Source: Duganella phyllosphaerae
GTDB lineage: Bacteria; Pseudomonadota; Gammaproteobacteria; Burkholderiales; Burkholderiaceae_D
Length of the DNA: 35,503 nt
NCBI RefSeq assembly: GCF_001758785.1
Contig: NZ_LROM01000094.1
Location: 1 to 35,503 of the forward strand
Reading direction: 5' to 3'
The notes below the pieces were generated by a model that was not told the origin of the DNA, did not search any database, and saw nothing but the letters and a program-made list of their open reading frames with translations. Positions 7,874 to 16,055 of this stretch are shown piece by piece (the first letter of the stretch is position 1; each line of letters starts with the position of its first letter). Both the position numbers and the translations under genes were made by a program.

Positions 7874-9022
7874 TTAGTATTGGAGTTGAAGGGTGACGGC
7901 AAACTTGTCGGCGTCGCCGGCACGGGTAATTTTGGTCTTGGAGTACACCGCGCTCACCTGGGCGTTGTAGCCGTCGATGATGTAGTTCACGCCCGCGTCG
8001 ACCTGTTTGGTGTCGATGTTGGTGTCGGCGTTGAATTTCTGAAAGCGGGCGAACGGCTGCAGCTTGCCCCAGCCGGCTTTCTGCTCGAAGATGTACGAGG
8101 CGCCGGCCGAATAGGCCGTGCCCTGCTCGGAGAGCACGATGTTGTCGGTATCGTAGTCGTAGTAGGCGGCTTCGATAGCGACCGCGCCCGAACCCTTGAA
8201 GCGCTTCTCCATCAGGAAGTCGATGTTGTACGAGCTGTACTTGCCGCTGCGCGCCACGGTCAGGATGCCGTCCTTCTGGTAGCGGCCCGCCACGCCGATC
8301 GACAGGATGTCGGCATTGCCCAGGTAGTTGCCGGTGCCGTAGTAGCCTGGCTCCGCGTCCCAGAAGTCGTACTGCACGCGGCCCGCGTACATCAGGGCGT
8401 CGTCGGCCTTGACGCCGGCAGCGTTGGCCTGCGACTGGGTCAGCGTGCCGATGCCCAGCGTGTGGCCCTCGAAGGCGCCGAACGAGTAACCGAGCTTGCC
8501 ATCGGCGACATTGCCCCAGACGACCACGCCGTCGTCGCGGCCACGGAAGATGCCGCCGTTGTAACCGTAGCGAGAAGCCACGCCGGCCCAGTAACCGCCG
8601 CCCAGCGAGTAGTACGGACCGGCCATGTTGGCGCGGTCGGACGGCGACAGCAGACGGCCGGCCCAGATATTCAGTTCGGGAGAAATGGCGAACTGGCCGG
8701 CGGCATCGAGCACGCGGATCTTGTCGCCGTCCCACTCGGTGTTGAACATGCCCTTGATGTTCTTGTTGAGGGTGGCGCCGAAGTACAGGCGGCCGCTGTC
8801 GAGATTGAAATCGCTGGAGCGCTTGCCGCCGCCAGGCGCGCCGTCGTCAAGCGAGGTGTAGCTCTCGCGCAGGCCGAAGCCCACGGAGACCGACTTTTCG
8901 TCGTCGATCTTGATGGTGGCGCCGGCGTGGGCCTGGCCCACGGCGCAAGCGCCGGCCACCAGGGTGGCCACTGCCCACAAGCTGCTACCGCTGCTGCGGC
9001 TATTCTTCGCTACACGACCCAT
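7874..9022 (-). CDS. Outer-membrane porin, first gene of the urt operon
   Basis: 382 residues with a signal peptide (hydrophobic 15-30, cleavage after AHA at 31-33). The remainder alternates polar and hydrophobic residues in a beta-barrel pattern rich in Gly, Tyr and Phe, and ends in VTLQLQY with a C-terminal aromatic residue, the usual Bam recognition feature. Phrases such as LDSGRLYFGATLNKNIKG and NIWAGRLLSPSDR resemble porins found next to amide/urea transporters (FmdC type, from memory). The Shine-Dalgarno AGGGGA lies six bases before the ATG. Only 23 bases separate it from urtA on the same strand, so it is probably cotranscribed and provides outer-membrane passage for the Urt substrate. 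The specific substrate is inferred. Confidence 0.85.
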   Translation of the reverse strand: MGRVAKNSRSSGSSLWAVATLVAGACAVGQAHAGATIKIDDEKSVSVGFGLRESYTSLDDGAPGGGKRSSDFNLDSGRLYFGATLNKNIKGMFNTEWDGDKIRVLDAAGQFAISPELNIWAGRLLSPSDRANMAGPYYSLGGGYWAGVASRYGYNGGIFRGRDDGVVVWGNVADGKLGYSFGAFEGHTLGIGTLTQSQANAAGVKADDALMYAGRVQYDFWDAEPGYYGTGNYLGNADILSIGVAGRYQKDGILTVARSGKYSSYNIDFLMEKRFKGSGAVAIEAAYYDYDTDNIVLSEQGTAYSAGASYIFEQKAGWGKLQPFARFQKFNADTNIDTKQVDAGVNYIIDGYNAQVSAVYSKTKITRAGDADKFAVTLQLQY

Positions 9023-9067
9023 TCGATTCCCCTTGTTTTGGCTAGTCTTGAACTGCTTGCTCGTTCA

Positions 9068-9088
9068 TCAAAGGGTTTGCGCCTTTGA
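9068..9088. promoter_or_regulatory. Inverted repeat upstream of the porin-urt operon
   Basis: TCAAAGG at 9068-9074 and CCTTTGA at 9082-9088 form a perfect 7-bp inverted repeat with a 7-base spacer, 46-66 bases upstream of the porin ATG. It could be an operator or a hairpin in the leader. I recognise no known regulator consensus and could not place a confident sigma-70 promoter beside it. Confidence 0.4.
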
Positions 9089-9126
9089 CATGTTGCAAGA
9101 TTAGCCAGCGGGGTCAGGTCGGGGAA

Positions 9127-9142
9127 TACGTCAATTAACGTA
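9127..9142. repeat. Small inverted repeat over the S41 stop codon
   Basis: TACGT at 9127-9131 and ACGTA at 9138-9142 flank six bases that include the stop codon of the S41 peptidase gene. It is short and may be chance; it sits about 105-120 bases upstream of the porin start. Confidence 0.25.
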
Positions 9143-10880
9143 GTGGTGGTGACGCAACCTCGCCGCCGCGCGCCGATGGGTGGCGCAGTACGGCGGCAGC
9201 GCGTTCGAGCGCCAGGTCGCGCCCCGCGCGCAGGTCTGCCACGGTTTGCGGCGCCTCCAGGTCGGGAGCGATGCCTTTACCGACAAAGGTGGAGCCGTCG
9301 GGATACACGTCGCGCTTGACGCAGATCCGTGCCCAGCCGCCGCCGGGCAGGGAGAGCGAGAGCGGCTGACCGGTGCTGCCGCCGGTGGTTTCGCCCACGA
9401 CGATGCCGCGCTTCATGATCCTGAACATGGCAGTGAAGTCTTCGGCGGCGGACAGCGTGTCCACGCCGGTGAGCACGGCCACGCGACCGTCGAACACCTG
9501 TTGTTGCGGCTGCCGGGATTCGTAGCTGCGGCGGCTCCAGTCGATCATGGGGTTGCCCTGCGCGCGCTCGATGACGTTGTCGTTGCGGGTCATGCTGTCC
9601 ATGAACTTGATCGGTGAGCGGGTCAGATGCGAAAGCACCTGCACGGCGTACGCGCCATTGCCGCCGCCATTGCGGCGCACATCGATGATCAGCCCCTGCG
9701 CGGCCAGAATTTGTGGCAGCGCCGCCTCGAACGCTTTCATGTCGCCATCGTCTGCAAACTGGTCGAGCGCGATGTAGGCGATGCCGCCGTCGAGCATTTT
9801 GAAACCGCCGCCGGGCGGCACGCTGCCGAAGCCTGAGCGGGCCACCGTTTCGGTGCGCTCGGCGCCATCGGGCGCACGCAGCCCGATCACGACCGGCCGC
9901 CCAGCGTCGCCGGCGAACAACTGGTAGTTGAACGTGCGCGCGTCGCGGTAGCGCTGCGTGTTGCCGCCTATCGTGGGCGCGATGCGCTCGCGCCCGTACT
10001 GGCGCACCGGCACGCCGTCGATGGACACGACTTCGTCGCCACGGTGGATGCGCGCCGCCACGCGGGCGTCGCCCACGTGCAGCACGATGACCTTGTCCTC
10101 GATCAGCGCCGTATTCAACGGCGCCGGCGCGTACAGCACCGACGCCAGTTGCTCCGGCGCGCGGATGTCGGTATGGGCGTCCTGCAGCAGCGGCGCCAGC
10201 GTGAGCATCACGCGGTAGTAATCCTCGGTGGTGGGCGCGGCGATCACCTTGGCCAGGTAGTCCATATAGACTTGGTCCCATTGCAGTTGCGGCACATGGT
10301 CGAAATAGACGAAATTGCGCCGGGCCTCGGCCCAGAACAGCGACAGGCCCGCCACTTTTTCTGCCGTGGTGAGCACCGGCTCCCAGGGTGTGGCAATGGC
10401 CGGCGTATTGTAGATTTGTCCGGGCAGCTTCATGGTCGCCTGCAGCGCCTTGAAACGCGGCTCGTCATGCAGTGCGTTGAAGTCCTCGTGCGCCAGCGCG
10501 CGTTCGATGGCTGGCGCCCACGCCAGGTTGGCCAGCCGAGCCAGCACCGCCAGCGCTTGCTGCTGTTGACCGAGCTTCGCGTACGCCATCGCCTGCGAGA
10601 GCTCGAGATTGAGCTGTTCGTAGATCAGCGACCGGTTGCCGTCGGCACGTTCCCTGACCGCCGCCCCGGCCACGTAATCGAGCGCCTGCTGGTACAGCGC
10701 CACCGCACGCCGTACGTCGTCCGGCGGCGCTTCGGGCCCGGCCAGCTGTTGCGCCTGCCGGCGCAACCCTTTGGCAAACTCGACACTGGCGTCGGCGCTG
10801 GCTGTCGCCGGCGGGGTGGCGGCAGCATGGCCGAGCGAGGTAGCAACGGCAAGTGCGATGGCAATCAGGGGTCGGTACAT
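9135..10880 (-). CDS. Exported S41-family peptidase
   Basis: 581 residues from the ATG at 10880. I chose this start because it opens a clean signal peptide (MYRPLIAIALAVATSLGHA); the open frame continues upstream without family resemblance. Residues about 35-150 are helical with a TPR-like look (repeated Ala/Leu/Gln). A central region with a PDZ-like segment (RIHRGDEVVSIDGVPV) follows, then the S41 protease domain with VRRNGGGNG and the nucleophile S477 in TLSAAEDF. After this, GETTGGSTGQP occupies the place where C-terminal-processing peptidases carry the general-base Lys, and Ser or Thr is found instead; some S41 branches share this. No Shine-Dalgarno is visible, and the bases before the ATG are CCCTCCTC. 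The substrate is unknown. Confidence 0.85.
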   Translation of the reverse strand: MYRPLIAIALAVATSLGHAAATPPATASADASVEFAKGLRRQAQQLAGPEAPPDDVRRAVALYQQALDYVAGAAVRERADGNRSLIYEQLNLELSQAMAYAKLGQQQQALAVLARLANLAWAPAIERALAHEDFNALHDEPRFKALQATMKLPGQIYNTPAIATPWEPVLTTAEKVAGLSLFWAEARRNFVYFDHVPQLQWDQVYMDYLAKVIAAPTTEDYYRVMLTLAPLLQDAHTDIRAPEQLASVLYAPAPLNTALIEDKVIVLHVGDARVAARIHRGDEVVSIDGVPVRQYGRERIAPTIGGNTQRYRDARTFNYQLFAGDAGRPVVIGLRAPDGAERTETVARSGFGSVPPGGGFKMLDGGIAYIALDQFADDGDMKAFEAALPQILAAQGLIIDVRRNGGGNGAYAVQVLSHLTRSPIKFMDSMTRNDNVIERAQGNPMIDWSRRSYESRQPQQQVFDGRVAVLTGVDTLSAAEDFTAMFRIMKRGIVVGETTGGSTGQPLSLSLPGGGWARICVKRDVYPDGSTFVGKGIAPDLEAPQTVADLRAGRDLALERAAAVLRHPSARGGEVASPPLR

Positions 10881-11000
10881 GAGGAGGGTCCGGTGGCAAG
10901 GTGGCGGATGTTGCCATAAATACATACTTGTCGCAACCATGGCATTGGCGATGGCGGCCCTGGCGTGGCAAAATACCGCCTTCACTTTGAAGGAACCGCC

Positions 11001-11228
11001 ATGACCATATTTGCCGCCTCCGTGTTTGACGCCACCGTGATCTACGAGGGCAATGAACTGTTCAAGGGCCAGGGCGCCGCGCGCGGCTGGGCCGAGAAGC
11101 TGGCCAAGGAACTCGAGTGCCCGATCGACGTGGTCAAGATCGGCACCGGCTGGGCGCTGGTGGGCACCGTGGACGGCGAGCCGCGCAAGTGGGGCATCAT
11201 GGGCCAACGTTTAAAAAGCCTCGAGTAG
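11001..11228 (+). CDS. Small conserved-looking protein of unknown function (75 aa)
   Basis: 75 residues from the ATG at 11001, with AAGGAA about six bases upstream. An in-frame ATG at 10965 lacks a ribosome site. The product is soluble and compact (ASVFDATVIYEGNELFKGQG; IDVVKIGTGWALVGTVDGEP) with no signal peptide, membrane segment or cysteine pair; its pattern of short strands and one amphipathic helix suggests a small alpha/beta fold. It diverges from the S41 peptidase across 120 bases and stands alone. I do not recognise a family and assign no function. Confidence 0.75.
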   Translation: MTIFAASVFDATVIYEGNELFKGQGAARGWAEKLAKELECPIDVVKIGTGWALVGTVDGEPRKWGIMGQRLKSLE

Positions 11229-11233
11229 CGTCA

Positions 11234-11256
11234 AACGAAGCCTCCAGCGCTTCGTT
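11234..11256. repeat. Stem-loop after the 75-aa gene, possible weak terminator
   Basis: AACGAAGC at 11234-11241 and GCTTCGTT at 11249-11256 pair perfectly around a 7-base loop, six bases after the stop. No T-run follows, so intrinsic termination is doubtful. The rest of 11257-11424 shows nothing I can name. Confidence 0.4.
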
Positions 11257-11424
11257 GCAGCTCCTCGCCGTACTATTCGTACTGTCTTCGTCGCTGCGCC
11301 TTGCGCTGAAAGCTTTGTCTGGCGCTACATACTCTGGGTGGGGTCGGTGCGTTCGCGCACAACACGCCGCCAGCGCCGGGAGTAGCATCGTTCCGATACT
11401 GCTAAACGACGCCAGAGGACAGCA

Positions 11425-12507
11425 ATGAAGCGCGACGAACTACCTGAAGTACCGGGCGGCGTGGCCGATGCGCCGGCCGCCGCCAAATCGGCCGGCCTGC
11501 GCTACGTGCACGACGACCAGCCCGGCATCACCCGCAAGCAGCGCGGCAAAACTTTTTATTACGTCGATGCGGACGGCGCCACCGTCAAGGACGAAGACAC
11601 GCTGGCGCGCATCAAGTCGCTCGTGATTCCTCCGGCCTACCAGGACGTCTGGATCTGCAAGCACGCCAACGGCCACCTGCAAGCCACGGGCCGCGACGCG
11701 CGCGGGCGCAAGCAGTATCGCTACCATCCCAAGTGGCGCGCCGTGCGCGACGAGTCGAAGTACGAACGCATGCTCAGCTTCGGCAAGGCCCTGCCGAAAA
11801 TCCGCCGCGCCGTCGACGAGTCGCTCAAGCTGCCGGGTCTGCCGCGCGAGAAAGTCCTGGCCACCATCGTCTATTTGCTCGAAGCGACCATGATGCGGAT
11901 CGGCAACGAGGAGTATGCGCGCGAGAACAAGTCGTTCGGCCTCACCACCCTGCGCGAACGCCACGTGCGGCTCGACGGCACCAAAGTGGAGTTCCGCTTC
12001 CGCGGCAAGAGCGGCGTCAATCACTCGGTGCAGGTGCAGGACCGGCGCCTGGCCAACATCATCCGCCGCACGCTCGACCTGCCAGGCCAGGACCTGTTCC
12101 AGTACGTCGATGACGATGGCAACCCGCACACGGTCGGCTCGGCCGATGTGAACGAATACCTGCAATCGATCGCCGGCGAAGACTACACCGCCAAGGATTT
12201 TCGCACCTGGTCGGGGACGGTGCTGGCGGCGGTGGCGTTGCTCGAATACGAAAAGTTCGATTCCGAGGTGCAGGCCAAGAAGAACGTGGTAGCCGCGATC
12301 GAAGCGGTGGCAAAAAAGCTCGGCAACACGCCAACCATTTGCCGCAAGTGCTATGTGCACCCGGCCGTCATCGAGACCTACCTCAGTGGTGCCATGAAGA
12401 CCGCGCTGCGCAAGCGCGCGCAGCAGCAGTTGCAGGACGACGTGCACGCGCTGCGGCCAGAAGAAGCTGCCGTGCTGGCGCTGTTGCAGCGGCGCTTGCA
12501 GTCGTAG
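11425..12507 (+). CDS. DNA topoisomerase IB (bacterial, poxvirus-like)
   Basis: 360 residues, usual for bacterial type IB topoisomerases, which relax supercoils through a 3'-phosphotyrosine intermediate. By comparison with the vaccinia and Deinococcus enzymes I place the catalytic residues at R158 (MMRIGN), K195 (RGKSG), R260 (DFRTWSG), N301 and the nucleophile Y310 (CRKCYVHP). Asn replaces the vaccinia His, as known for bacterial members. The N-terminal DNA-binding part covers about 20-100, with GKTFYYVDADG and ARIKSLVIPPAYQDVWIC. GAGGA lies seven bases before the ATG. It appears to be monocistronic, and its neighbours do not suggest a special role. Confidence 0.95.
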   Translation: MKRDELPEVPGGVADAPAAAKSAGLRYVHDDQPGITRKQRGKTFYYVDADGATVKDEDTLARIKSLVIPPAYQDVWICKHANGHLQATGRDARGRKQYRYHPKWRAVRDESKYERMLSFGKALPKIRRAVDESLKLPGLPREKVLATIVYLLEATMMRIGNEEYARENKSFGLTTLRERHVRLDGTKVEFRFRGKSGVNHSVQVQDRRLANIIRRTLDLPGQDLFQYVDDDGNPHTVGSADVNEYLQSIAGEDYTAKDFRTWSGTVLAAVALLEYEKFDSEVQAKKNVVAAIEAVAKKLGNTPTICRKCYVHPAVIETYLSGAMKTALRKRAQQQLQDDVHALRPEEAAVLALLQRRLQS

Positions 12508-12546
12508 CGCATGATTGCATGGGGCTGTGCGCGGATCGGGCGATGC

Positions 12547-12600
12547 GCGTTCGGGCGGCCCACGTTCGGGCGGCCCACGTTCGGGCGGCCCGCGTTCGGG
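12547..12600 (+). repeat. 15-bp tandem repeat, 3.6 copies
   Basis: The unit is (A/G)CGTTCGGGCGGCCC, at 12547-12561, 12562-12576, 12577-12591 and partially at 12592-12600; the two middle copies are identical. It fills the gap between the topoisomerase stop and the unknown gene at 12638. A period of 15 keeps all frames open, which explains short spurious reading frames across it. A variable-number repeat is possible. Confidence 0.9.
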
Positions 12601-12637
12601 TTAGAATCGGCTTTTCGATCGCCGCGCGCTGCCGACC

Positions 12638-13069
12638 ATGCCCCCAGCCCTGCCCTTCCCGATCCGCAAGGAATGCCCGCCCGGCGCATGTGAATGCCGC
12701 CAGGGCGAGCTGCTGGACGCTTGGGAGCGTGACCCGGCCACCGATATCCGCATCCTGCGCCTGACGCGCGAAGAGGAAAAAGCGCTGGTCGCGCGCATCG
12801 AAGCCATCGACAGCTACGAGGCGCTGAACCGTCTCGAGCAGCGCCTGTACGACCTGCTGGGCATCCGGCTCACCATCACACCCAGCGCCAACGGCGTGCG
12901 CACCGTTCGGGGCCTGAACATCAAGCTGGCCGAGCAGCAAGGCCTGTGCCGCCGCACCCGCGAGATATTGCCGGCGGCAGTGCGGCGCTGCCTCGCCGAA
13001 CATCCCGAGATTGTTTATGCGCTGCTGAATGCCCGCGACCTGCTCGCGGATATCCCGGATCAGCCTTAG
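12638..13069 (+). CDS. Unknown protein with N-terminal Cys cluster (143 aa)
   Basis: 143 residues without signal peptide or membrane segment. The N-terminus has the cluster KECPPGACECR (C13, C18, C20); two more cysteines occur at about 104 and 118. The middle is charged and helical (RLTREEEKALVARIEAIDSYEALNRLEQRL), followed by ITPSANGVRTVRGL and a basic C-terminal helix region (CRRTREILPAAVRRCLAEHPE). The Cys arrangement could bind a metal but is not a motif I can name. I have a vague memory of similar hypothetical proteins in Oxalobacteraceae. No good ribosome site precedes the ATG, which lies 38 bases after the 15-bp tandem repeat. Confidence 0.7.
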   Translation: MPPALPFPIRKECPPGACECRQGELLDAWERDPATDIRILRLTREEEKALVARIEAIDSYEALNRLEQRLYDLLGIRLTITPSANGVRTVRGLNIKLAEQQGLCRRTREILPAAVRRCLAEHPEIVYALLNARDLLADIPDQP

Positions 13070-13192
13070 CTTACCTGGTTTTAAGGTGGGAAAGTGTGCT
13101 CTGGTCTTTCTCTCAAGCAGTTGATCGGCTGCGCATTGCCGAAAGGATATTTCTCGCTTACAGTCTGAGAGACCCCACTCACAGGAATTCGC

Positions 13193-16054
13193 ATGACCAA
13201 ACATTTGCGCTTGTCCGCCCTGCTCGCCGGCCTGCTGCTGGCCATGACGGCGCTGGCAGTTGCGGCGCCGGTCCTCACCGACCGGCTGCCGCTCGACCCC
13301 AGCGTCAAGATCGGCAAGCTCGATAATGGTCTGACTTACTACATCCAGAAAAACGCCAAGCCGGCCCAGCGCGTGGAACTGCGGCTGGTGGTCAACGCCG
13401 GCTCGGTGCAGGAAGACGATGACCAGCGCGGCATGGCTCACCTGCTCGAGCACATGGCCTTCAACGGCAGCACCCATTTTAAAAAGCACGAGCTGATCGC
13501 CTACCTGCGCTCGATCGGCGTGCGCTTCGGGGCCGACCTGAACGCTACCACCGGCTTCGACATGACCATGTACATGTTGCCGATTCCGACCGACAAGCCG
13601 GAAAACCTCGAGCAAGGCATGACGGTGCTGGAAGATTGGGCCCATGGCCTGACCCTCACCGACCAGGATATCGACGACGAGCGCCAGATCGTGCTCGAAG
13701 AAAAGCGCCTGCGCAGCGGCTACGCCCGGCGCAGCCTGGCCGCCGTGCTGCCGAAACTGGCCAACAGTTCGCGCTACCAGGACCGGCTGCCGATCGGTAC
13801 CGAGGACTCGATCCTGCACGCCAGGGCAGATGCCGTGCGCCGCTTCTACGCCGACTGGTATCGCCCCGACCTGATGGCGGTGATCATGGTCGGCGATCTC
13901 GACCCGGCCGAGGCCGAGCAGATGGTCAAGCGCCATTTCAGCGGTTTGACCATGCCGGACAAGCCGCGTCCGCATGTGGCTTACCCGGTGCCGCCGCTCG
14001 GTGCGCCGGAGGCGCTGGTCTTCCTCGACCAGGAAGCGCCCGCCAATAACGTCCAGCTGATCTACTCCACCTATACCCGCACACCGGGCCAAACGGTCGG
14101 CGACTTGCGCGACGCCCTGGTGCGGCGCCTGTTCAGCCAGCTGATGGCGATGCGCCTGGGCCGCCTGACGCAGACGGCCAGGCCGGCGTTTGTCGGCGGC
14201 GTTTCCGGCGAGACCGCGTTGCCGTTCGGCGTGAACCACTACAGTTACTCGGCCAGCGCCATGGTGGGCAAGGCAGGCGTGCATGCCTCGATCGACACGC
14301 TGGTGCGGGAAAACGCCAGAGTGCGGCAGTTCGGCTTTTCTGCGGACAACCTCGATGCGGCCAAGCGCACCATGCTGGGCAGTTATGACTCCGCGGTGAA
14401 GACGCGCACAACCCGCAATTCGGCCGCCATCCCGGGTGAATTGATACGCCACTTCCGCACCGGCGGTCCGCTGCCCGGGGTAGAAAAGGAGGCGGAATAT
14501 GCGCACGAACTGCTGCCCACCATTACCATCGAGGAAATCAACGCCTACGCCCAAAGCGTCATCCCGGCCACGGCGCCCAAGCTGGTGCTGTACACCGCGA
14601 ACACCAACAGTGTGACCGACGGCCAGCCGGCTCCCACCAGCGCCGACCTGCTGGCGCGTGCCGATGCGGCCAGCAAGCTGCCGGTCGTAAGGCTGGTGGA
14701 GAAGGCGCTGCCGACCGACCTGATGAGCAGCAAACCCGCGCCGGGCAGCATTACCGCCCAGTTCGATGACAAGGCCACCGGCGTGACCACCCTGACGCTG
14801 TCGAATGGCGTGAAGGTCCTGCTCAAACCCACCGACTTCAGCAAGAACATGGTGCAGATGCTGGCAGTGCGCCCCGGTGGCCGCACGGCCTACAACGACG
14901 CCGACAAGCCTGCCGTGCGCTTTGCCAGCGACGTCCAGAAAGCGATGGGGGTTGCCGCGTACAGCCCGTCCGACCTGCAGACCGTACTGGCCGGCAAAGG
15001 CCTGGCGTACAGCGCGACCATGGGCTTGTACGCCGACCAGTTGAGCGGTGGCAGCCGCAGCGGCGACCTCGAAGCGGTGCTGCAAATGAATTATCTGACC
15101 ATTACCCAACCGCGCCGCGACGAAAAGCTGTTCCGGTCCTACGTTGTGCGCGGCGCCGAAGCCGTGCGTAACCGCTCGGCCGCGCCGGAAGCGCGCTTTG
15201 CCGAGGCGCGGGCCAGGACCGTGTACGGCAACCATCCGCTGCTGGAACTGCCGCCGACACCGGAAGACTTCGAGAAGATCGACCTCGACCGCAGTTTCGA
15301 CCTGCTGCGCGCGCGCCAGTCCAGCGTCAAGGGCATGACCTTCATCTTCGTCGGCGACTTCGAGATCGAGGCGATCAAGCCGCTGCTGGCGACGTACGTG
15401 GCGACGCTGCCGGTGGGCGACGTGCCGCTCACGTACCGCGACCCCGGCATCCGCCAGGTGCCGGGCGTGGTACGGCGCGAGGTGAAAGCCGGCCTGGAAC
15501 AGAAGAGCACCGTGATCGTCGATTTCGGCGGCGACACCACGTATTCCTACGCCGACTCCTGGTCACTCGGCCTGCTGAACGAAGTGCTCAATATCCGCAT
15601 CAACGACGAGCTGCGCGAACAGCAAAAGCTGATCTACTCGGGCGGCTCGAGCGTGCGGTACGACAAGATCCCGCGCGGCCAGTATGGCGCCACCATCGTG
15701 TTGCCGACCACCCCGGACAAGGTGCCCAAGGTGGAAGCGGCGTTGTGGGGCGAGATCGAGAAACTGCAGGCAGACGGCCCGCAAGCCGGCGACCTGGACA
15801 AGGTCAAACAGGCCAGGCTGCAGACCTACCGCCGCGCGCTGCGTGAAAACGGCTACTGGATGAATTACCTGCGTTTGAACGTGCTGGAAGGGCTGGACCC
15901 GCACGAGATCCTCAACATCGACCAGCGCATCAACGCGGTGACTGCCGACGATATCAAGGCAGCGGCGCGGCGCTACCTTGATCGCAAGAATTACGTGGAG
16001 ATGGTGTTGATGCCGGAGGATGGGGCCGTGGCGGCAGTGGCCAAGCCCCAGTAA
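13193..16054 (+). CDS. Exported M16-family zinc metallopeptidase
   Basis: 953 residues, the size of two-lobed M16 (insulinase/pitrilysin) enzymes. The signal peptide is about 1-25, with cleavage near VAA. The inverted zinc motif HLLEH lies at residues 83-87 (H83, E86 and H87), and E163 in DDERQIVLEE is the likely third zinc ligand at the expected distance of about 75 residues. The second half (about 520-940) repeats the M16 fold without the zinc motif, as is normal for the inactive lobe. It should act in the periplasm on peptides. AGGA lies about eight bases before the ATG. It is alone on the plus strand, and its stop is one base from the stop of convergent def. Confidence 0.93.
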   Translation: MTKHLRLSALLAGLLLAMTALAVAAPVLTDRLPLDPSVKIGKLDNGLTYYIQKNAKPAQRVELRLVVNAGSVQEDDDQRGMAHLLEHMAFNGSTHFKKHELIAYLRSIGVRFGADLNATTGFDMTMYMLPIPTDKPENLEQGMTVLEDWAHGLTLTDQDIDDERQIVLEEKRLRSGYARRSLAAVLPKLANSSRYQDRLPIGTEDSILHARADAVRRFYADWYRPDLMAVIMVGDLDPAEAEQMVKRHFSGLTMPDKPRPHVAYPVPPLGAPEALVFLDQEAPANNVQLIYSTYTRTPGQTVGDLRDALVRRLFSQLMAMRLGRLTQTARPAFVGGVSGETALPFGVNHYSYSASAMVGKAGVHASIDTLVRENARVRQFGFSADNLDAAKRTMLGSYDSAVKTRTTRNSAAIPGELIRHFRTGGPLPGVEKEAEYAHELLPTITIEEINAYAQSVIPATAPKLVLYTANTNSVTDGQPAPTSADLLARADAASKLPVVRLVEKALPTDLMSSKPAPGSITAQFDDKATGVTTLTLSNGVKVLLKPTDFSKNMVQMLAVRPGGRTAYNDADKPAVRFASDVQKAMGVAAYSPSDLQTVLAGKGLAYSATMGLYADQLSGGSRSGDLEAVLQMNYLTITQPRRDEKLFRSYVVRGAEAVRNRSAAPEARFAEARARTVYGNHPLLELPPTPEDFEKIDLDRSFDLLRARQSSVKGMTFIFVGDFEIEAIKPLLATYVATLPVGDVPLTYRDPGIRQVPGVVRREVKAGLEQKSTVIVDFGGDTTYSYADSWSLGLLNEVLNIRINDELREQQKLIYSGGSSVRYDKIPRGQYGATIVLPTTPDKVPKVEAALWGEIEKLQADGPQAGDLDKVKQARLQTYRRALRENGYWMNYLRLNVLEGLDPHEILNIDQRINAVTADDIKAAARRYLDRKNYVEMVLMPEDGAVAAVAKPQ

Positions 16055-16055
16055 T

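Noticed and set aside
7851..8735. A longer UrtA fused to a frame inside the porin gene.
   Set aside because: The added part is an out-of-frame reading of the porin; the Tat-like signal and ribosome site fix the start at 7850.
9095..9112. A sigma-54-like pair (TGGC then TTGCA, minus strand) upstream of the porin.
   Set aside because: The GG to GC distance is 10 bases instead of the required 12, so the -24/-12 element would not function as known.
11117..11428. A 103-codon frame overlapping the 75-aa gene and its downstream gap.
   Set aside because: It overlaps a better-supported gene in another frame, has no ribosome site, and its sequence is arginine- and serine-rich noise.
12547..12600. CRISPR array.
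   Set aside because: The units are contiguous 15-mers without spacers; it is a simple tandem repeat.
12383..15235. A 950-codon open frame antisense to the M16 peptidase, and similarly long antisense frames opposite gcvP (27301-29832), smc (22142-23785) and urtA (6243-7877).
   Set aside because: They are mirror effects of high-GC codon use in the real genes. The translations are rich in His, Arg, Gln and Ala, show no domains, and cross intergenic signals.
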